A stretch of DNA of 64,000 bases from Sphingobacterium psychroaquaticum. GTDB lineage: Bacteria; Bacteroidota; Bacteroidia; Sphingobacteriales; Sphingobacteriaceae. Position numbers and translations under genes: made by a program. This document shows, in pieces, positions 52,251-61,654 of this stretch. The stretch spans positions 124,001 through 188,000 of the forward strand of contig NZ_FXAU01000004.1 in the NCBI RefSeq assembly GCF_900177625.1, given 5' to 3'. The notes beneath the pieces were generated by a model. The model was not told where the DNA came from. It was given only the letters and a program-made list of their open reading frames with translations, and searched no databases. The stretch's first letter is position 1; every line of letters starts with the position of its first letter.

Positions 52251-52910
52251 ATGAAAAATCTATTTAAACCATTATTTGCCTTAGCTTTTGCTGCTGTTGC
52301 GTTGACTTCATGTAATAAAAGTGACAACACAGACTACGAAGCGGAGTACTTAAAAGAAGAGAAACGACTAGACTCTATCTTTACCGCAGATAATGCTAAA
52401 ATTCAACGTTACATTGCAGAGACATCTTCTGACCCAGGAACATACCAAGAGGATAGTGTGAAAGTTAGATTTCATTACCTAGATAAGACAATTAAAAGAG
52501 GTATTTATTTCAAAGTTCTCTCTCAACCTACGGACGATACTTACGAATACAAAGCAACGAGCACGCAGTCTCTGACAGCTCCAAAACTTAAACTAAAATA
52601 TACAGCAACTTTACTTGACGGCACTGTGGTACAGTCTGATACAGAAGGTTCAACATACTCCTTTAATGAGTCTCAGCCTAAAATTTTCAACCAGGCATGG
52701 TACTTTTCTTTCTTCCCATATGCTGTAAAATTCAACGGTCAAGATGTAAAAATATCTGGTCTAGGTGGTTTAACAAAAAATGGCTTGAAAAAAGGAAGTA
52801 AAATCCGGGTTATCACACCATCATACTGGGCCTTTGGAGGAAACACTAACGACAAGATCCCAGCAAATTCTCCATTAGTGTATGAGTTTGAAGTATTAAC
52901 TATCGAGTAA
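52251..52910 (+). CDS. FKBP-type peptidyl-prolyl isomerase lipoprotein 1
   Basis: 219 residues with signal LFKPLFALAFAAVALTSCNK (lipid anchor Cys21). C-terminal FKBP domain: LKLKYTATLLDGTVVQSDTE, GLGGLTKNGLKKGSKIRVIT, then PANSPLVYEFEVLTIE. The active-site residues of classical FKBPs are only partly kept (the usual aromatic box is altered), so isomerase activity is uncertain; a chaperone role in the periplasm is plausible. Tandem paralogue of the next gene. Confidence 0.85.
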   Translation: MKNLFKPLFALAFAAVALTSCNKSDNTDYEAEYLKEEKRLDSIFTADNAKIQRYIAETSSDPGTYQEDSVKVRFHYLDKTIKRGIYFKVLSQPTDDTYEYKATSTQSLTAPKLKLKYTATLLDGTVVQSDTEGSTYSFNESQPKIFNQAWYFSFFPYAVKFNGQDVKISGLGGLTKNGLKKGSKIRVITPSYWAFGGNTNDKIPANSPLVYEFEVLTIE

Positions 52911-52938
52911 CAATAAACTTTTAGAATTAATATAGCGG

Positions 52939-52975
52939 AGGCCAGCGCTTAGCAAAGCAAGCTGGCTTTCCTTTT
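52939..52975 (+). terminator. Hairpin between the FKBP genes
   Basis: GCCAGC (52941-52946) pairs with GCTGGC (52961-52966), 14-base loop, then a T-rich tail with T6. Possible partial terminator. Confidence 0.5.
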
Positions 52976-52995
52976 TTCCATTACAATAGACAAAC

Positions 52996-53592
52996 ATGAA
53001 AAAACTTTTTACTAAGCTATTTATCCTAGCGGCTTCTGCTGCGGCGTTAACATCTTGTAACAGCAAAAATGATTATGACAACAGCGACTACGAAAAAGAA
53101 ATCGCACGCATAGATTCAACAAACAAAGCGCAAGCACCAAAGTTAAAAGACTATGCAGCAGCTAATTTTGAAAACCCAAAACTAGATACAGCATCAGGCA
53201 TTTGGTTTGATGTCATAAGTGAGCCAGCAGACGACACGTACTCCTACGTAAGCGGTTCAGGTTCATTAACAAGCCCTGCGGTAAAAGCGAAATATGTAGG
53301 TAAATTAATGAATGGTACAACATTTGACTCTTCAACTGACGGTTCTGACTTTACTATTACTGCAGGTCAAGGCGGACTTATCGCAGCTTGGAAATTTGCC
53401 TTCTATCCGAAATCAATTAAATACAACGGTCAGACCTATCCTGTTGGCGGTATCACTGCGAATGGTTTGAAAAAAGGATCTAAGATTCAGTTCATAGCGC
53501 CTTCAACATTGTGCTATGACAACAGATCAAATGATAAGATTCCAGCAAACTCTCCGTTATTCTTCGAAATCGAGGTAATGACCATCCAGTAA
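52996..53592 (+). CDS. FKBP-type peptidyl-prolyl isomerase lipoprotein 2
   Basis: 198 residues, signal LFTKLFILAASAAALTSCNS with Cys21. The FKBP domain has VKAKYVGKLMNGTTFDSSTD, GGITANGLKKGSKIQFIA, and DKIPANSPLFFEIEVMTIQ. It is closely similar in layout to the previous gene (same lipobox, same spacing, the shared NGLKKGSKI and DKIPANSPL blocks) and arose by tandem duplication; this copy keeps FDSS, closer to the canonical form. Outer-membrane or periplasmic folding helper by inference. Confidence 0.87.
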   Translation: MKKLFTKLFILAASAAALTSCNSKNDYDNSDYEKEIARIDSTNKAQAPKLKDYAAANFENPKLDTASGIWFDVISEPADDTYSYVSGSGSLTSPAVKAKYVGKLMNGTTFDSSTDGSDFTITAGQGGLIAAWKFAFYPKSIKYNGQTYPVGGITANGLKKGSKIQFIAPSTLCYDNRSNDKIPANSPLFFEIEVMTIQ

Positions 53593-53632
53593 TTGCATCT
53601 TCTACAGAATTTTTAACCTTATAAAAGCGGCA

Positions 53633-53666
53633 TATCTGATTGGATATGCCGCTTTTGTATTTCATA
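53633..53666. terminator. Terminator after the FKBP pair
   Basis: AAAAGCGGCATATC pairs with GATATGCCGCTTTT, 6-base loop, with A and T flanks. Confidence 0.85.
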
Positions 53667-53722
53667 ATTCTTCCACAATTCACTCCGCGGACAGCTTCTT
53701 TTCACGCCAAACTATTATTTAA

Positions 53723-53730
53723 TATCTTTG
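53723..53730 (+). promoter_or_regulatory. ECF sigma gene promoter -7 element
   Basis: TATCTTTG, 12 bp before the ATG at 53743. Confidence 0.5.
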
Positions 53731-53742
53731 CGATGCAAAAAG

Positions 53743-54321
53743 ATGGATATAGCGAAATACATAGCTTGCAGTGACGAGCAGTTGTTTCTCCTTATTAAAG
53801 AGGGAGATCATACCGCCTATCGTATTCTTTATGAACGTTTTTTCCCTATCTTATATGCGCATGCCACAAAGAAAGTTCCAGACAACGAGTTGGCCAAAGA
53901 TATCCTACAGGATGTTTTTGTCAAACTATGGACCGCCGCGCCAACATTGGATGTAAAAGGAAAAATCAGTAACTATCTATACGGAGCCACACGTAATACC
54001 ATCATCAACTACTACGTATCCTCTACGAAAGTACAAGATCATATGGCTGTTTTCACCCTGTACCAAAATCAAGTAGACAACTCCGTTATCGATAATCTCC
54101 AACTCAAAGAACTACAAGCTTTGATCGAAAAGGAAGTCGGTGCTTTGCCAGAGAAAATGCGCGACATCTTTAATCTAAGCAGAAAACAACAACTCTCACA
54201 CAAAGAAATTGCCGACCTGCTCAATCTTTCCGAGCTAACGGTTAAGAAGCAAGTCGCGAACGCACTTAAAATTCTCAAGAAAAAAATCAACTATCATTTA
54301 TTGTTGACTATACTTTTTTAA
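53743..54321 (+). CDS. ECF-type RNA polymerase sigma factor
   Basis: About 192 residues. Region 2 (ELAKDILQDVFVKLWTAA) and region 4 (LPEKMRDIFNLSRKQQLSHK, EIADLLNLSELTVKKQVANA) are present; no region 3. It belongs to the FecI-like group that, with the FecR protein downstream, controls a TonB transporter. ATG at 53743 preferred over the TTG at 53728, which overlaps the promoter. Followed by fecR-, susC- and susD-type genes. Confidence 0.93.
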   Translation: MDIAKYIACSDEQLFLLIKEGDHTAYRILYERFFPILYAHATKKVPDNELAKDILQDVFVKLWTAAPTLDVKGKISNYLYGATRNTIINYYVSSTKVQDHMAVFTLYQNQVDNSVIDNLQLKELQALIEKEVGALPEKMRDIFNLSRKQQLSHKEIADLLNLSELTVKKQVANALKILKKKINYHLLLTILF

Positions 54322-54382
54322 TTTTTATCTACTCCCTTCCTCATTTTGGATTGTCATGTTATTAAAATGACCTAATTACATC

Positions 54383-55477
54383 ATGAAAGAAATGCCAAAT
54401 AAAGTCTTATTACAGAAATACCTAGCAGGTAAAGCCTCTCCTCTTGAACGGGAAGCTGTTGCACGTTGGTATACAGAACTGCAATACGACAGTACGGTGA
54501 CTTCCTACGAAGAGGTGCAAGAAACCGTTTGGCAAAATATCCTCATCCAAACAAAATCTAAAAAGAAAGTTCGCACCTTATATATGAAATATGCTGCGGC
54601 TATCGTTTTAGCCTTGGTTTCATTGGCGGTAATATTCTTTCAACTACAAGAAACAACGACACCACCAATATCTGCACAACAAGTTCGTCCGGGCAGTAAT
54701 AAAGCCGTCCTTTACCTCGACCAAGACTCCGTGGTCTTGAGCGATCTCGACAGTGGCGAAGTTAAAATCCTTAAATATGCACAAGTAACAAAGCTTGGCG
54801 ATGGCACGATAGCTTATCAGACACTTGCTAATGTTGCACCAGGAACCTGGACCAAACTCTCCACTCCAACGGGAGGTCAGTTTAAAATCTTATTGTCTGA
54901 TGGGTCTACAGTGATGCTAAATGCAGCATCGACCTTAGAATTTCCGAATGTATTTGCATCAGATATACGCACAGTAAAACTAGATGGAGAAGCGTTCTTC
55001 GAGGTAAGCCATAACCCGGAAAAACCATTTATCGTAGAAAGTAAAAACCAAAAAACAAAAGTATTGGGCACCAAGTTTAACATCAGTTCCTATGCTGATA
55101 GTAAAACTACCACCTCGCTCGTCGAAGGTAAAATTGAAGTATCTACCGCAAATCAACGCATTGTCCTTCGTCCGGGAGAACAAACCATCAACGATGGGAA
55201 CCAGTTGACTCATCTTAAAGCTTTGTCAAAGGCTGATACAGATTGGAAAGACGGTCACCTATCGTTTGACAGTAAGCCCCTCGGCGAAATTATGCAGTCG
55301 GTCGCCAAATGGTATGATATCACCGTGTTCTTTGAAGAACCTGAACTGATGGCGAAAACATTCACCGGCAGTGTACCGCGCAACAAACCGTTGGATGAAA
55401 TCCTGCAAGCCTTAACCCTCACGGGGGAAGTCCATTTCCATCTCAAAGACAGAAAACTTACAGTAACAGCGAATTAA
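54383..55477 (+). CDS. FecR-family anti-sigma factor
   Basis: 364 residues. N-terminal cytoplasmic segment (about 1-68, helical, MPNKVLLQKYLAGKASPLER), one membrane helix YAAAIVLALVSLAVIFFQL (about 69-87), then periplasmic FecR domain (about 140-235, STPTGGQFKILLSDGSTVML, FFEVSHNPEKPFIVES) and a DUF4974-like C-terminal STN-like domain. It holds the ECF sigma factor inactive until the SusC partner with its STN domain reports substrate. 61 bp after the sigma gene, 14 bp before susC. Confidence 0.95.
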   Translation: MKEMPNKVLLQKYLAGKASPLEREAVARWYTELQYDSTVTSYEEVQETVWQNILIQTKSKKKVRTLYMKYAAAIVLALVSLAVIFFQLQETTTPPISAQQVRPGSNKAVLYLDQDSVVLSDLDSGEVKILKYAQVTKLGDGTIAYQTLANVAPGTWTKLSTPTGGQFKILLSDGSTVMLNAASTLEFPNVFASDIRTVKLDGEAFFEVSHNPEKPFIVESKNQKTKVLGTKFNISSYADSKTTTSLVEGKIEVSTANQRIVLRPGEQTINDGNQLTHLKALSKADTDWKDGHLSFDSKPLGEIMQSVAKWYDITVFFEEPELMAKTFTGSVPRNKPLDEILQALTLTGEVHFHLKDRKLTVTAN

Positions 55478-55491
55478 CTAATAATCTAAAT

Positions 55492-58400
55492 ATGAATAAA
55501 ATCTACAACCGATTGATGAGACCGATTGTGATGCGGTCTGCTGTCGCCCTATTGGTACTGCAAAGTACCACAGCGGTTACTGCACAAAAGATCACCATGA
55601 ACACCCGGCAAGAAAACCTAAAGTCTGTACTAAAACAACTAGAAGGAAAAAGTAAGTACAAATTCCTCTATGCCGATGAGGCGATGACAAAGAGTGTGCC
55701 TGTCACGATAAATATGGAAAACAGTGATTTTAAAGCTGTTGTTACAGAAATCTTTCGCCAACAGCCATTTTCTGTTGAATTTACGGCGGATGCAGTAATT
55801 ATCAATTCGCGCACTGCCACACAAGAGGTGACAACCATCCAGGGAAAGATCTCCGCCGCGGACGAAAAAAACGGGCTATCAGGCGTTACACTACGTTTAA
55901 CCGGAAAGAACTACGACTTTGTCACTGTAACGGACGCCGCTGGTTATTACACCTTTCACAACATTATCCCCGGTAAATATCAGATCACGGCAAGTTATCT
56001 TGGCTACCGCCCGCATACTCAATCCGTGACGGTTGGGCGCGAGGAAGTAACCACCAATATTCAGCTGACAGTCGCAGAAAAAGAACTGGACCAAGTTGTT
56101 GTCGTGGGCTATGGCTCCACACAGCAACGTGACCTAACCAGCTCCGTAAGTAAAATATCGGGGGATAAACTACAAGATTTTTCGAATAATGCCACCACCT
56201 TTGAAAGTATCCTTGGTGGAGCAGCCAAAGGCGTGATGGTCACCCAAAACTCAGGTGAGCCCGGTAGTACGGCGAAACTAAATATCCGCGGAATTACCTC
56301 CCCTGTTTCGGGTAGCTCCAACGAACCTCTATACGTTATTGATGGGGTTCCCTTCTTTATCGAATATCCGGATATCAACCCTTTATCGAATATCCCGGTA
56401 TCGGAGATTGAAAGTATTGATATCCTAAAAGACGCCGCCGCAACCGCAATCTATGGTTCACGTGGTGCGAATGGTGTCGTTATCGTAAATACAAAAAGAG
56501 GAAAAAGGAACGCCAAATTCAGTGTTAATGCAGACTATACGCACTCGCTGAGCAATCCGATCAAGAACTACAAACCTTTATCTACCGCGGAGTTCAAACA
56601 AGCACAAACAACCTTGATTACGAATACCATCGATGCGATAAACAAAGGACAGATCGATCCATACGAAGCCATGTACGTACAGATACCTGCTTTGGAATCT
56701 TTTGCCACGATTTCTCCTGATAGTTTCGACGATTTCGACACACCGTTGACCTATAAGTATGAAGGCCTACGTGAAGATGCTTTTGGAAATACATTTACTG
56801 ATTGGAACAAGGTTATTCAAAACAAAAATGCACGTACGTCCCAGTTTAATGTCAGCCTAACTGGCGGAAATGAAAACCATAACATGTCATTCAACTTCAA
56901 CACAATTGATCAGGATGGTTTGTTTATTAATGACAATCTTAAACGATACAGCGGACGTGTAAGCTTTGACAGCAACATCAGTCGATACCTAAAATTAGGT
57001 TCATCATTAGGTTATAGCGTAACAAAGCGCAACGATGGAGAATCGATGTTTACAGAAGGGAATACCAAGACATGGTTAGTGCGTCCCGATATTTTGCCGT
57101 ATACAGAAAGTGGTGATTTTAACCGCATCGACGGTACAGGATCGTGGGGATATCCTGTGATGCTAGCGAATCCATTGGCACAACGTCAAAACAAAAACAA
57201 CAGTAACCTCGGGCAGTTCTTAGGTAGTGCATACGCCGAAATCGAAGTCATTAAAAATCTGAAGTTACGTTCTGATCTCAGCATTGCATCATACCAAAGC
57301 GAGGGAAGCCTCTTCTCTCCAAAAGTAGCACAAGATGATCTTAGTATACTCGGTTCGACATTGTATTCGTCCCTATATACAAGCAACAGTAAAAACACCA
57401 ATACCAGTCTAAATTTTAGAGGGGATTACACATGGGCGACAGGTAATCATCATTTCAAGGCGATGGCAGGTTTCGGTTATGACCGATACTTCCTAACCAG
57501 TGGAAGCGTAACATACGACGACTTCCCAGATGATGAGGTCTTAACGAACGAACAATCAGCCGCCCGTGTTACTTTTTACAACAGTAGCAAATTAGATCGG
57601 GGATTAAACTCTATTTATAGTCGTTTGAACTACAAGTATGCAGATAGATACCTTGCAGAAGTAAATTTCAGAACAGATCAATCCTCTAAATTCGGACCAG
57701 GGAACCAACGCGCGTATTTCCCTTCCGTATCTTTGGGATGGCGTGTTTCGAATGAAAAATTCTTAGCCGATGTATCCGCAATCAGCGACTTAAAACTACG
57801 CGCAAGTTGGGGAAACACAGGGTCAACTAATATCAATGACTTCCTATATCGCCAGTTTTTCATCCGCGCATCCAATAACTTATGGGGCGGCCGACCAAGC
57901 GTTGTCTTAGAAAACACCCTTCCTAACAGAAACGTAAAATGGGAAAAAACAAGAGAGTATAACTTAGGCTTAGATTTCGGTTTCTTCGATAACCGGCTAT
58001 TTGGTAGTTTCGACGTATACAATCGATACACCGAAGGAGCACTATCACCAGCGCCGGCGCCTTTGGAATCGGGGTTCAAGAATTTCTATTCCAACCTGAT
58101 TGACCTCAGCAACCGTGGATTTGAATTGGAGTTAGGGTATGAGATTATCCGAAGCAAAGATTTCGGATGGACAACAAGCTTTAATCTCTCGCGCAACAAA
58201 AATAGAATTGAACACCTAAATGGTGCAAATATCAGCGCATACCAACTCGACTCTTTTATTGAAGGACAACCTGCTGGCACACTGAAAGGATACCGTGTAG
58301 AAAAAATCTTTAATGACCAAGCGGAAATAGATGACCTAAATGCGAAAGCACAGGATCTTGGTTTCGCGTACTACCAATCATTTTCAACAGGTCTAGGCGA

Positions 58401-58971
58401 CTATAAATTTGCGGACCTAAACAATGACGGCCGTATCTCGACCGAAGACCGTACGATTATTGCTTCACCGCAGCCGAAATTCTTTGGCGGACTTTACTCG
58501 ACGATGCGTTACAAAAGCTTTGGCTTATCGTTTGTTTTTCAATTCTCTAAAGGTGCACAAGCGATGTTAGACAACCTCTTGTTGGATAACTTCGGACGAT
58601 TGGGAGAGAGTATCCACCGAGAGACTTTGGAAAACATGTGGACACCAGAAAACACCAATGCGAATTACGCCCGCATGGTATACTATGATCCGTCCAGTAA
58701 CATGCGTTCATCAGATCGCTATGTGTACGAAACATCATTCCTGCGCTTGAAAAATGTTAACCTGAGCTACAACCTACCAAGCAACTTGGCGCAGCGTTGT
58801 CACTTACAATCGTTGGCCTTGCATGCGAGTATGTCTAATATTTTCACCATCACGAAATGGCCTGGTCTCGATCCGGAATTGATCGGTCCTTATATTACGA
58901 CATCAACCAGTAATAATGACCCTTATCCATTATCAAAGACATTTTCATTTGGTATAAGAGCAACCTTTTAA
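55492..58971 (+). CDS. SusC/RagA-type TonB-linked transporter with signalling (STN) domain
   Basis: 1159 residues: signal peptide (about 1-31), STN/secretin domain (about 36-108, QENLKSVLKQLEGKSKYKFL), carboxypeptidase-D-like domain (about 118-200), TonB region LDQVVVVGYGSTQQRDLTSS, plug with ILKDAAATAIYGSRGANGVV, and barrel ending FSFGIRATF. The STN domain contacts FecR in the periplasm, so this transporter is also a sensor. Operon order: ECF sigma, FecR, SusC, SusD, TlpA-like protein. Substrate unknown. Confidence 0.95.
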   Translation: MNKIYNRLMRPIVMRSAVALLVLQSTTAVTAQKITMNTRQENLKSVLKQLEGKSKYKFLYADEAMTKSVPVTINMENSDFKAVVTEIFRQQPFSVEFTADAVIINSRTATQEVTTIQGKISAADEKNGLSGVTLRLTGKNYDFVTVTDAAGYYTFHNIIPGKYQITASYLGYRPHTQSVTVGREEVTTNIQLTVAEKELDQVVVVGYGSTQQRDLTSSVSKISGDKLQDFSNNATTFESILGGAAKGVMVTQNSGEPGSTAKLNIRGITSPVSGSSNEPLYVIDGVPFFIEYPDINPLSNIPVSEIESIDILKDAAATAIYGSRGANGVVIVNTKRGKRNAKFSVNADYTHSLSNPIKNYKPLSTAEFKQAQTTLITNTIDAINKGQIDPYEAMYVQIPALESFATISPDSFDDFDTPLTYKYEGLREDAFGNTFTDWNKVIQNKNARTSQFNVSLTGGNENHNMSFNFNTIDQDGLFINDNLKRYSGRVSFDSNISRYLKLGSSLGYSVTKRNDGESMFTEGNTKTWLVRPDILPYTESGDFNRIDGTGSWGYPVMLANPLAQRQNKNNSNLGQFLGSAYAEIEVIKNLKLRSDLSIASYQSEGSLFSPKVAQDDLSILGSTLYSSLYTSNSKNTNTSLNFRGDYTWATGNHHFKAMAGFGYDRYFLTSGSVTYDDFPDDEVLTNEQSAARVTFYNSSKLDRGLNSIYSRLNYKYADRYLAEVNFRTDQSSKFGPGNQRAYFPSVSLGWRVSNEKFLADVSAISDLKLRASWGNTGSTNINDFLYRQFFIRASNNLWGGRPSVVLENTLPNRNVKWEKTREYNLGLDFGFFDNRLFGSFDVYNRYTEGALSPAPAPLESGFKNFYSNLIDLSNRGFELELGYEIIRSKDFGWTTSFNLSRNKNRIEHLNGANISAYQLDSFIEGQPAGTLKGYRVEKIFNDQAEIDDLNAKAQDLGFAYYQSFSTGLGDYKFADLNNDGRISTEDRTIIASPQPKFFGGLYSTMRYKSFGLSFVFQFSKGAQAMLDNLLLDNFGRLGESIHRETLENMWTPENTNANYARMVYYDPSSNMRSSDRYVYETSFLRLKNVNLSYNLPSNLAQRCHLQSLALHASMSNIFTITKWPGLDPELIGPYITTSTSNNDPYPLSKTFSFGIRATF

Positions 58972-58984
58972 CTGTATTTAAATT

Positions 58985-60397
58985 ATGAACATCAAAAAAA
59001 TAACACAGATATTCTGTTTTAGCGCGGTACTATCATCCTGCCAACTGGCGGGGAGTATCGACGATATAAAACCACACTATAAATTGGAAACCGACAACGT
59101 TATTCGGGATACGGAGTCGGCAGAAAATGCCTTGCGCGGAATTTACGAAAGCTGGCGTCAATGGGGCGTTTCCACGCCTCGTCCCCTTATGTCCATCCTT
59201 ACCGGAGGCTTGATCCGAACAGGAGGGATTGCGGGCGAAGCAGGCTTTATCAACAATGATCTTCTTCCTACAAATATTGCACTTGCCGATATCTATCGGG
59301 ATTATTACAGGATTATCAATACGGCAAACAACTTCATTGCTTTGATGGAGCAAGGAAAAGCTGCAAATATGCCCGAAAATAGAGTGAAAGAATGTATTGC
59401 AGAGGCAAAGATTCAACGCGCCTTAGCACACTTTTACTTACTCCGCTGCTTTGGATACTCCTTTGATGTAAACTCTAACTACGGGATCGTATTACGGAGC
59501 AAACCGTTTGAAGGTCTAGAGGTTGCGAAGCGAAATTCCGTTCAGGAGTCCTACCAATTCATTCTTGATGACCTCGCATACGGCATTCAGTTTGCCCCAG
59601 AAACAAACAAGCTGCATTACTATGTTTCTGTGCAAACCGCAAAAGCACTGAAAGCGAAAGTTCTACTATATATGAACAATTTCAGTGAAGCCGAAAAAAT
59701 AGCGAAGGAAGTGCTAGAAAGCAGTAAACAGCAAGGTTACATTTTGGAGGCTAACTTTGGCGATATCTTCCTAAAAGGATACCGCTCTTCGGAGATTCTA
59801 TTTTCAACCTATAACTTCGGATCCACAGAAAATGCACAAGTAAGTATCGAAAGAACGACTTTCAGTGAGTACAGCAGAAACGTAGCCGATTTACTTGTCG
59901 ACAACAATGCAAATGGCAACACTTCAACGGGAGCTGGCCTCGACGGTCGTTTTGGCTACATGTATTCAGCTGCCACCAGAGGCCCGTTAATGAATGGTAA
60001 ATATCCGTATGGTGCCAATGCCGTTGCACAACGTAACGTGCATATTCTTCTACGCCTTGGAGAGGTTTATCTCATCCACGCCGAGGCGGCAGCACGAAAC
60101 AAAAATTATGGTGCTGCAAGAGAGAGTCTACAAACTATAGCTTCCCGTGCTGGATACAAATCCGACTATGCCTCTCTTATTTCTAATGAACGTTTAGTCA
60201 ACGTAATTTTTGAACACAAGTGGTTGGAACTATTATCAGAAAACAGTGAAGATTGGTTTGACTATGTACGTTATTACAAGCTAAAAGATATCGCTATCAA
60301 CAGTATCAAAAATACCATTACACAGGATAGACAATTAATCTTACCTATTCCAACGACAGCATTAGCTGGAAACAACCTATTAGAACAAAACCCTTAA
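58985..60397 (+). CDS. SusD/RagB-type nutrient-binding lipoprotein
   Basis: 470 residues; signal IKKITQIFCFSAVLSSC, lipid Cys19. TPR-like helices, with MPENRVKECIAEAKIQRALAHFYLLRCFG-type helices (for example KIQRALAHFYLLRCFGYSF), and the C-terminal FEHKWLELLSENSEDWFDYV. Partner of the SusC protein 13 bp upstream; forms the lid of the transporter. The next gene begins 4 bp after its stop. Confidence 0.94.
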   Translation: MNIKKITQIFCFSAVLSSCQLAGSIDDIKPHYKLETDNVIRDTESAENALRGIYESWRQWGVSTPRPLMSILTGGLIRTGGIAGEAGFINNDLLPTNIALADIYRDYYRIINTANNFIALMEQGKAANMPENRVKECIAEAKIQRALAHFYLLRCFGYSFDVNSNYGIVLRSKPFEGLEVAKRNSVQESYQFILDDLAYGIQFAPETNKLHYYVSVQTAKALKAKVLLYMNNFSEAEKIAKEVLESSKQQGYILEANFGDIFLKGYRSSEILFSTYNFGSTENAQVSIERTTFSEYSRNVADLLVDNNANGNTSTGAGLDGRFGYMYSAATRGPLMNGKYPYGANAVAQRNVHILLRLGEVYLIHAEAAARNKNYGAARESLQTIASRAGYKSDYASLISNERLVNVIFEHKWLELLSENSEDWFDYVRYYKLKDIAINSIKNTITQDRQLILPIPTTALAGNNLLEQNP

Positions 60398-60401
60398 AAT
60401 C

Positions 60402-61610
60402 ATGATAAAAAAGATTGTCCTGAGTTCTTTCTTGCTGGCACTAGCAAGTATCGGCGCAACTTACGCGCAACAAACCTTTACGATAAAAGGTAAAGTACAT
60501 GGAAATACCGCAAACGGCACCCGCGTATACCTTACGAAACCCAATGAAACCGGGGAAACAAGAATTGACTCTACTGTTATTAAAAATAACACATTTACCT
60601 TTAAAGGAAAATTAGACAAACCGGCTATGTACCGAGTATTCCTTACAAAAGGGAAAGGTGCAGAAGCGAAGAAGCCAGAAAATTGGCTTGCATCCGGCTT
60701 CTATGTAGACGCGGGCACGATTACCTATGATGGTCATATCGATAGTCTACCATCTTACTACTACAGACCAAAACAACCCAATGTAAAACCAACAATTAAA
60801 GGATCAAAAGCACAAGATCTGGCGGATCAGCTTGCTGCCTCCATCAGCAAACAACGTCGTGAGATCAATCGTTTAGATGAGGAATACTTAACGAAATATC
60901 ATTTGCCTTCACTAGACAATATCTTCAATACAGCAGAAGGTATTGCGCTACTACAAAAGATGCATCCCTTAGAGCAGGAAGTAGATTCCATAAAAATGCT
61001 GTTCATCAAAAACAACCCACAGAGTGTCGTGGCTTTTGATACCGCGCGTAATTTCTTTTATGCTATGGACCTCGCCCTCACACCAACTGAAATCGATGAA
61101 ATGATCGGTTTTTTAGCGGCAGACTGGAAAGGCACCCCCGAATTTGCATCCCTTAAAGCGGCAGCGGATCAAGCCAAAAGAACAGCCATTGGCGCACAAT
61201 ACTTAGATGGAAAGATCTTGGACAAAAGTGGTAAGGAAGTAACACTTTCCAGCATATTCCCGAAAGATAAAAAATATATCTTATTGGAATTCTGGGCTTC
61301 ATGGTGTGGTCCTTGCCGAGGCGAAATTCCACATTTGAAGCATAGCTACCAGGTATGGAAAGACAAAGGTTTTGATATTGTTAGTATCTCTTTAGACCAA
61401 AAAGATGCCGATTGGCGGAAGGCAATGGATGCAGAGGATATGAAATGGAATCAATACAACGCTAACGGTGGTTTTGATTCACCTATTATCCAAGACTACA
61501 ACATCAAGGGGATTCCATATGCTTTGTTGGTTGACAGTAGTGGCAAGATCGTTCGTAGCGGTATGCGAGGTGCATCGCTTGATTTAGCTCTCGAAGAGCT
61601 TTTGAAGTAA
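60402..61610 (+). CDS. TlpA-like thiol-disulfide protein with DUF4369 domain
   Basis: 402 residues with signal peptide (about 1-22, LALASIGATYAQ). N-terminal DUF4369-type beta domain (about 25-115, FTIKGKVHGNTANGTRVYLT), a helical middle, then a TlpA/AhpC thioredoxin domain with KYILLEFWASWCGPCRGEIP (redox WCGPC) and cis-Pro GIPYALLVDSSG. Periplasmic; reduces or oxidises substrate or partner thiols. Ends the SusCD operon 4 bp after susD, a common order in Sphingobacteria, suggesting the imported substrate needs thiol chemistry. Confidence 0.92.
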   Translation: MIKKIVLSSFLLALASIGATYAQQTFTIKGKVHGNTANGTRVYLTKPNETGETRIDSTVIKNNTFTFKGKLDKPAMYRVFLTKGKGAEAKKPENWLASGFYVDAGTITYDGHIDSLPSYYYRPKQPNVKPTIKGSKAQDLADQLAASISKQRREINRLDEEYLTKYHLPSLDNIFNTAEGIALLQKMHPLEQEVDSIKMLFIKNNPQSVVAFDTARNFFYAMDLALTPTEIDEMIGFLAADWKGTPEFASLKAAADQAKRTAIGAQYLDGKILDKSGKEVTLSSIFPKDKKYILLEFWASWCGPCRGEIPHLKHSYQVWKDKGFDIVSISLDQKDADWRKAMDAEDMKWNQYNANGGFDSPIIQDYNIKGIPYALLVDSSGKIVRSGMRGASLDLALEELLK

Positions 61611-61612
61611 AA

Positions 61613-61654
61613 ATAATAAAAACGGCTTTCCATATGGAAGGCCGTTTTTATTAT
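61613..61654. terminator. Bidirectional terminator between the TlpA-like gene and gldB
   Basis: AACGGCTTTCC/GGAAGGCCGTT stem (one G-U pair, loop ATAT) extended by AATAATAAA and TTTATTATT arms; it includes the gldB stop codon. Confidence 0.85.
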
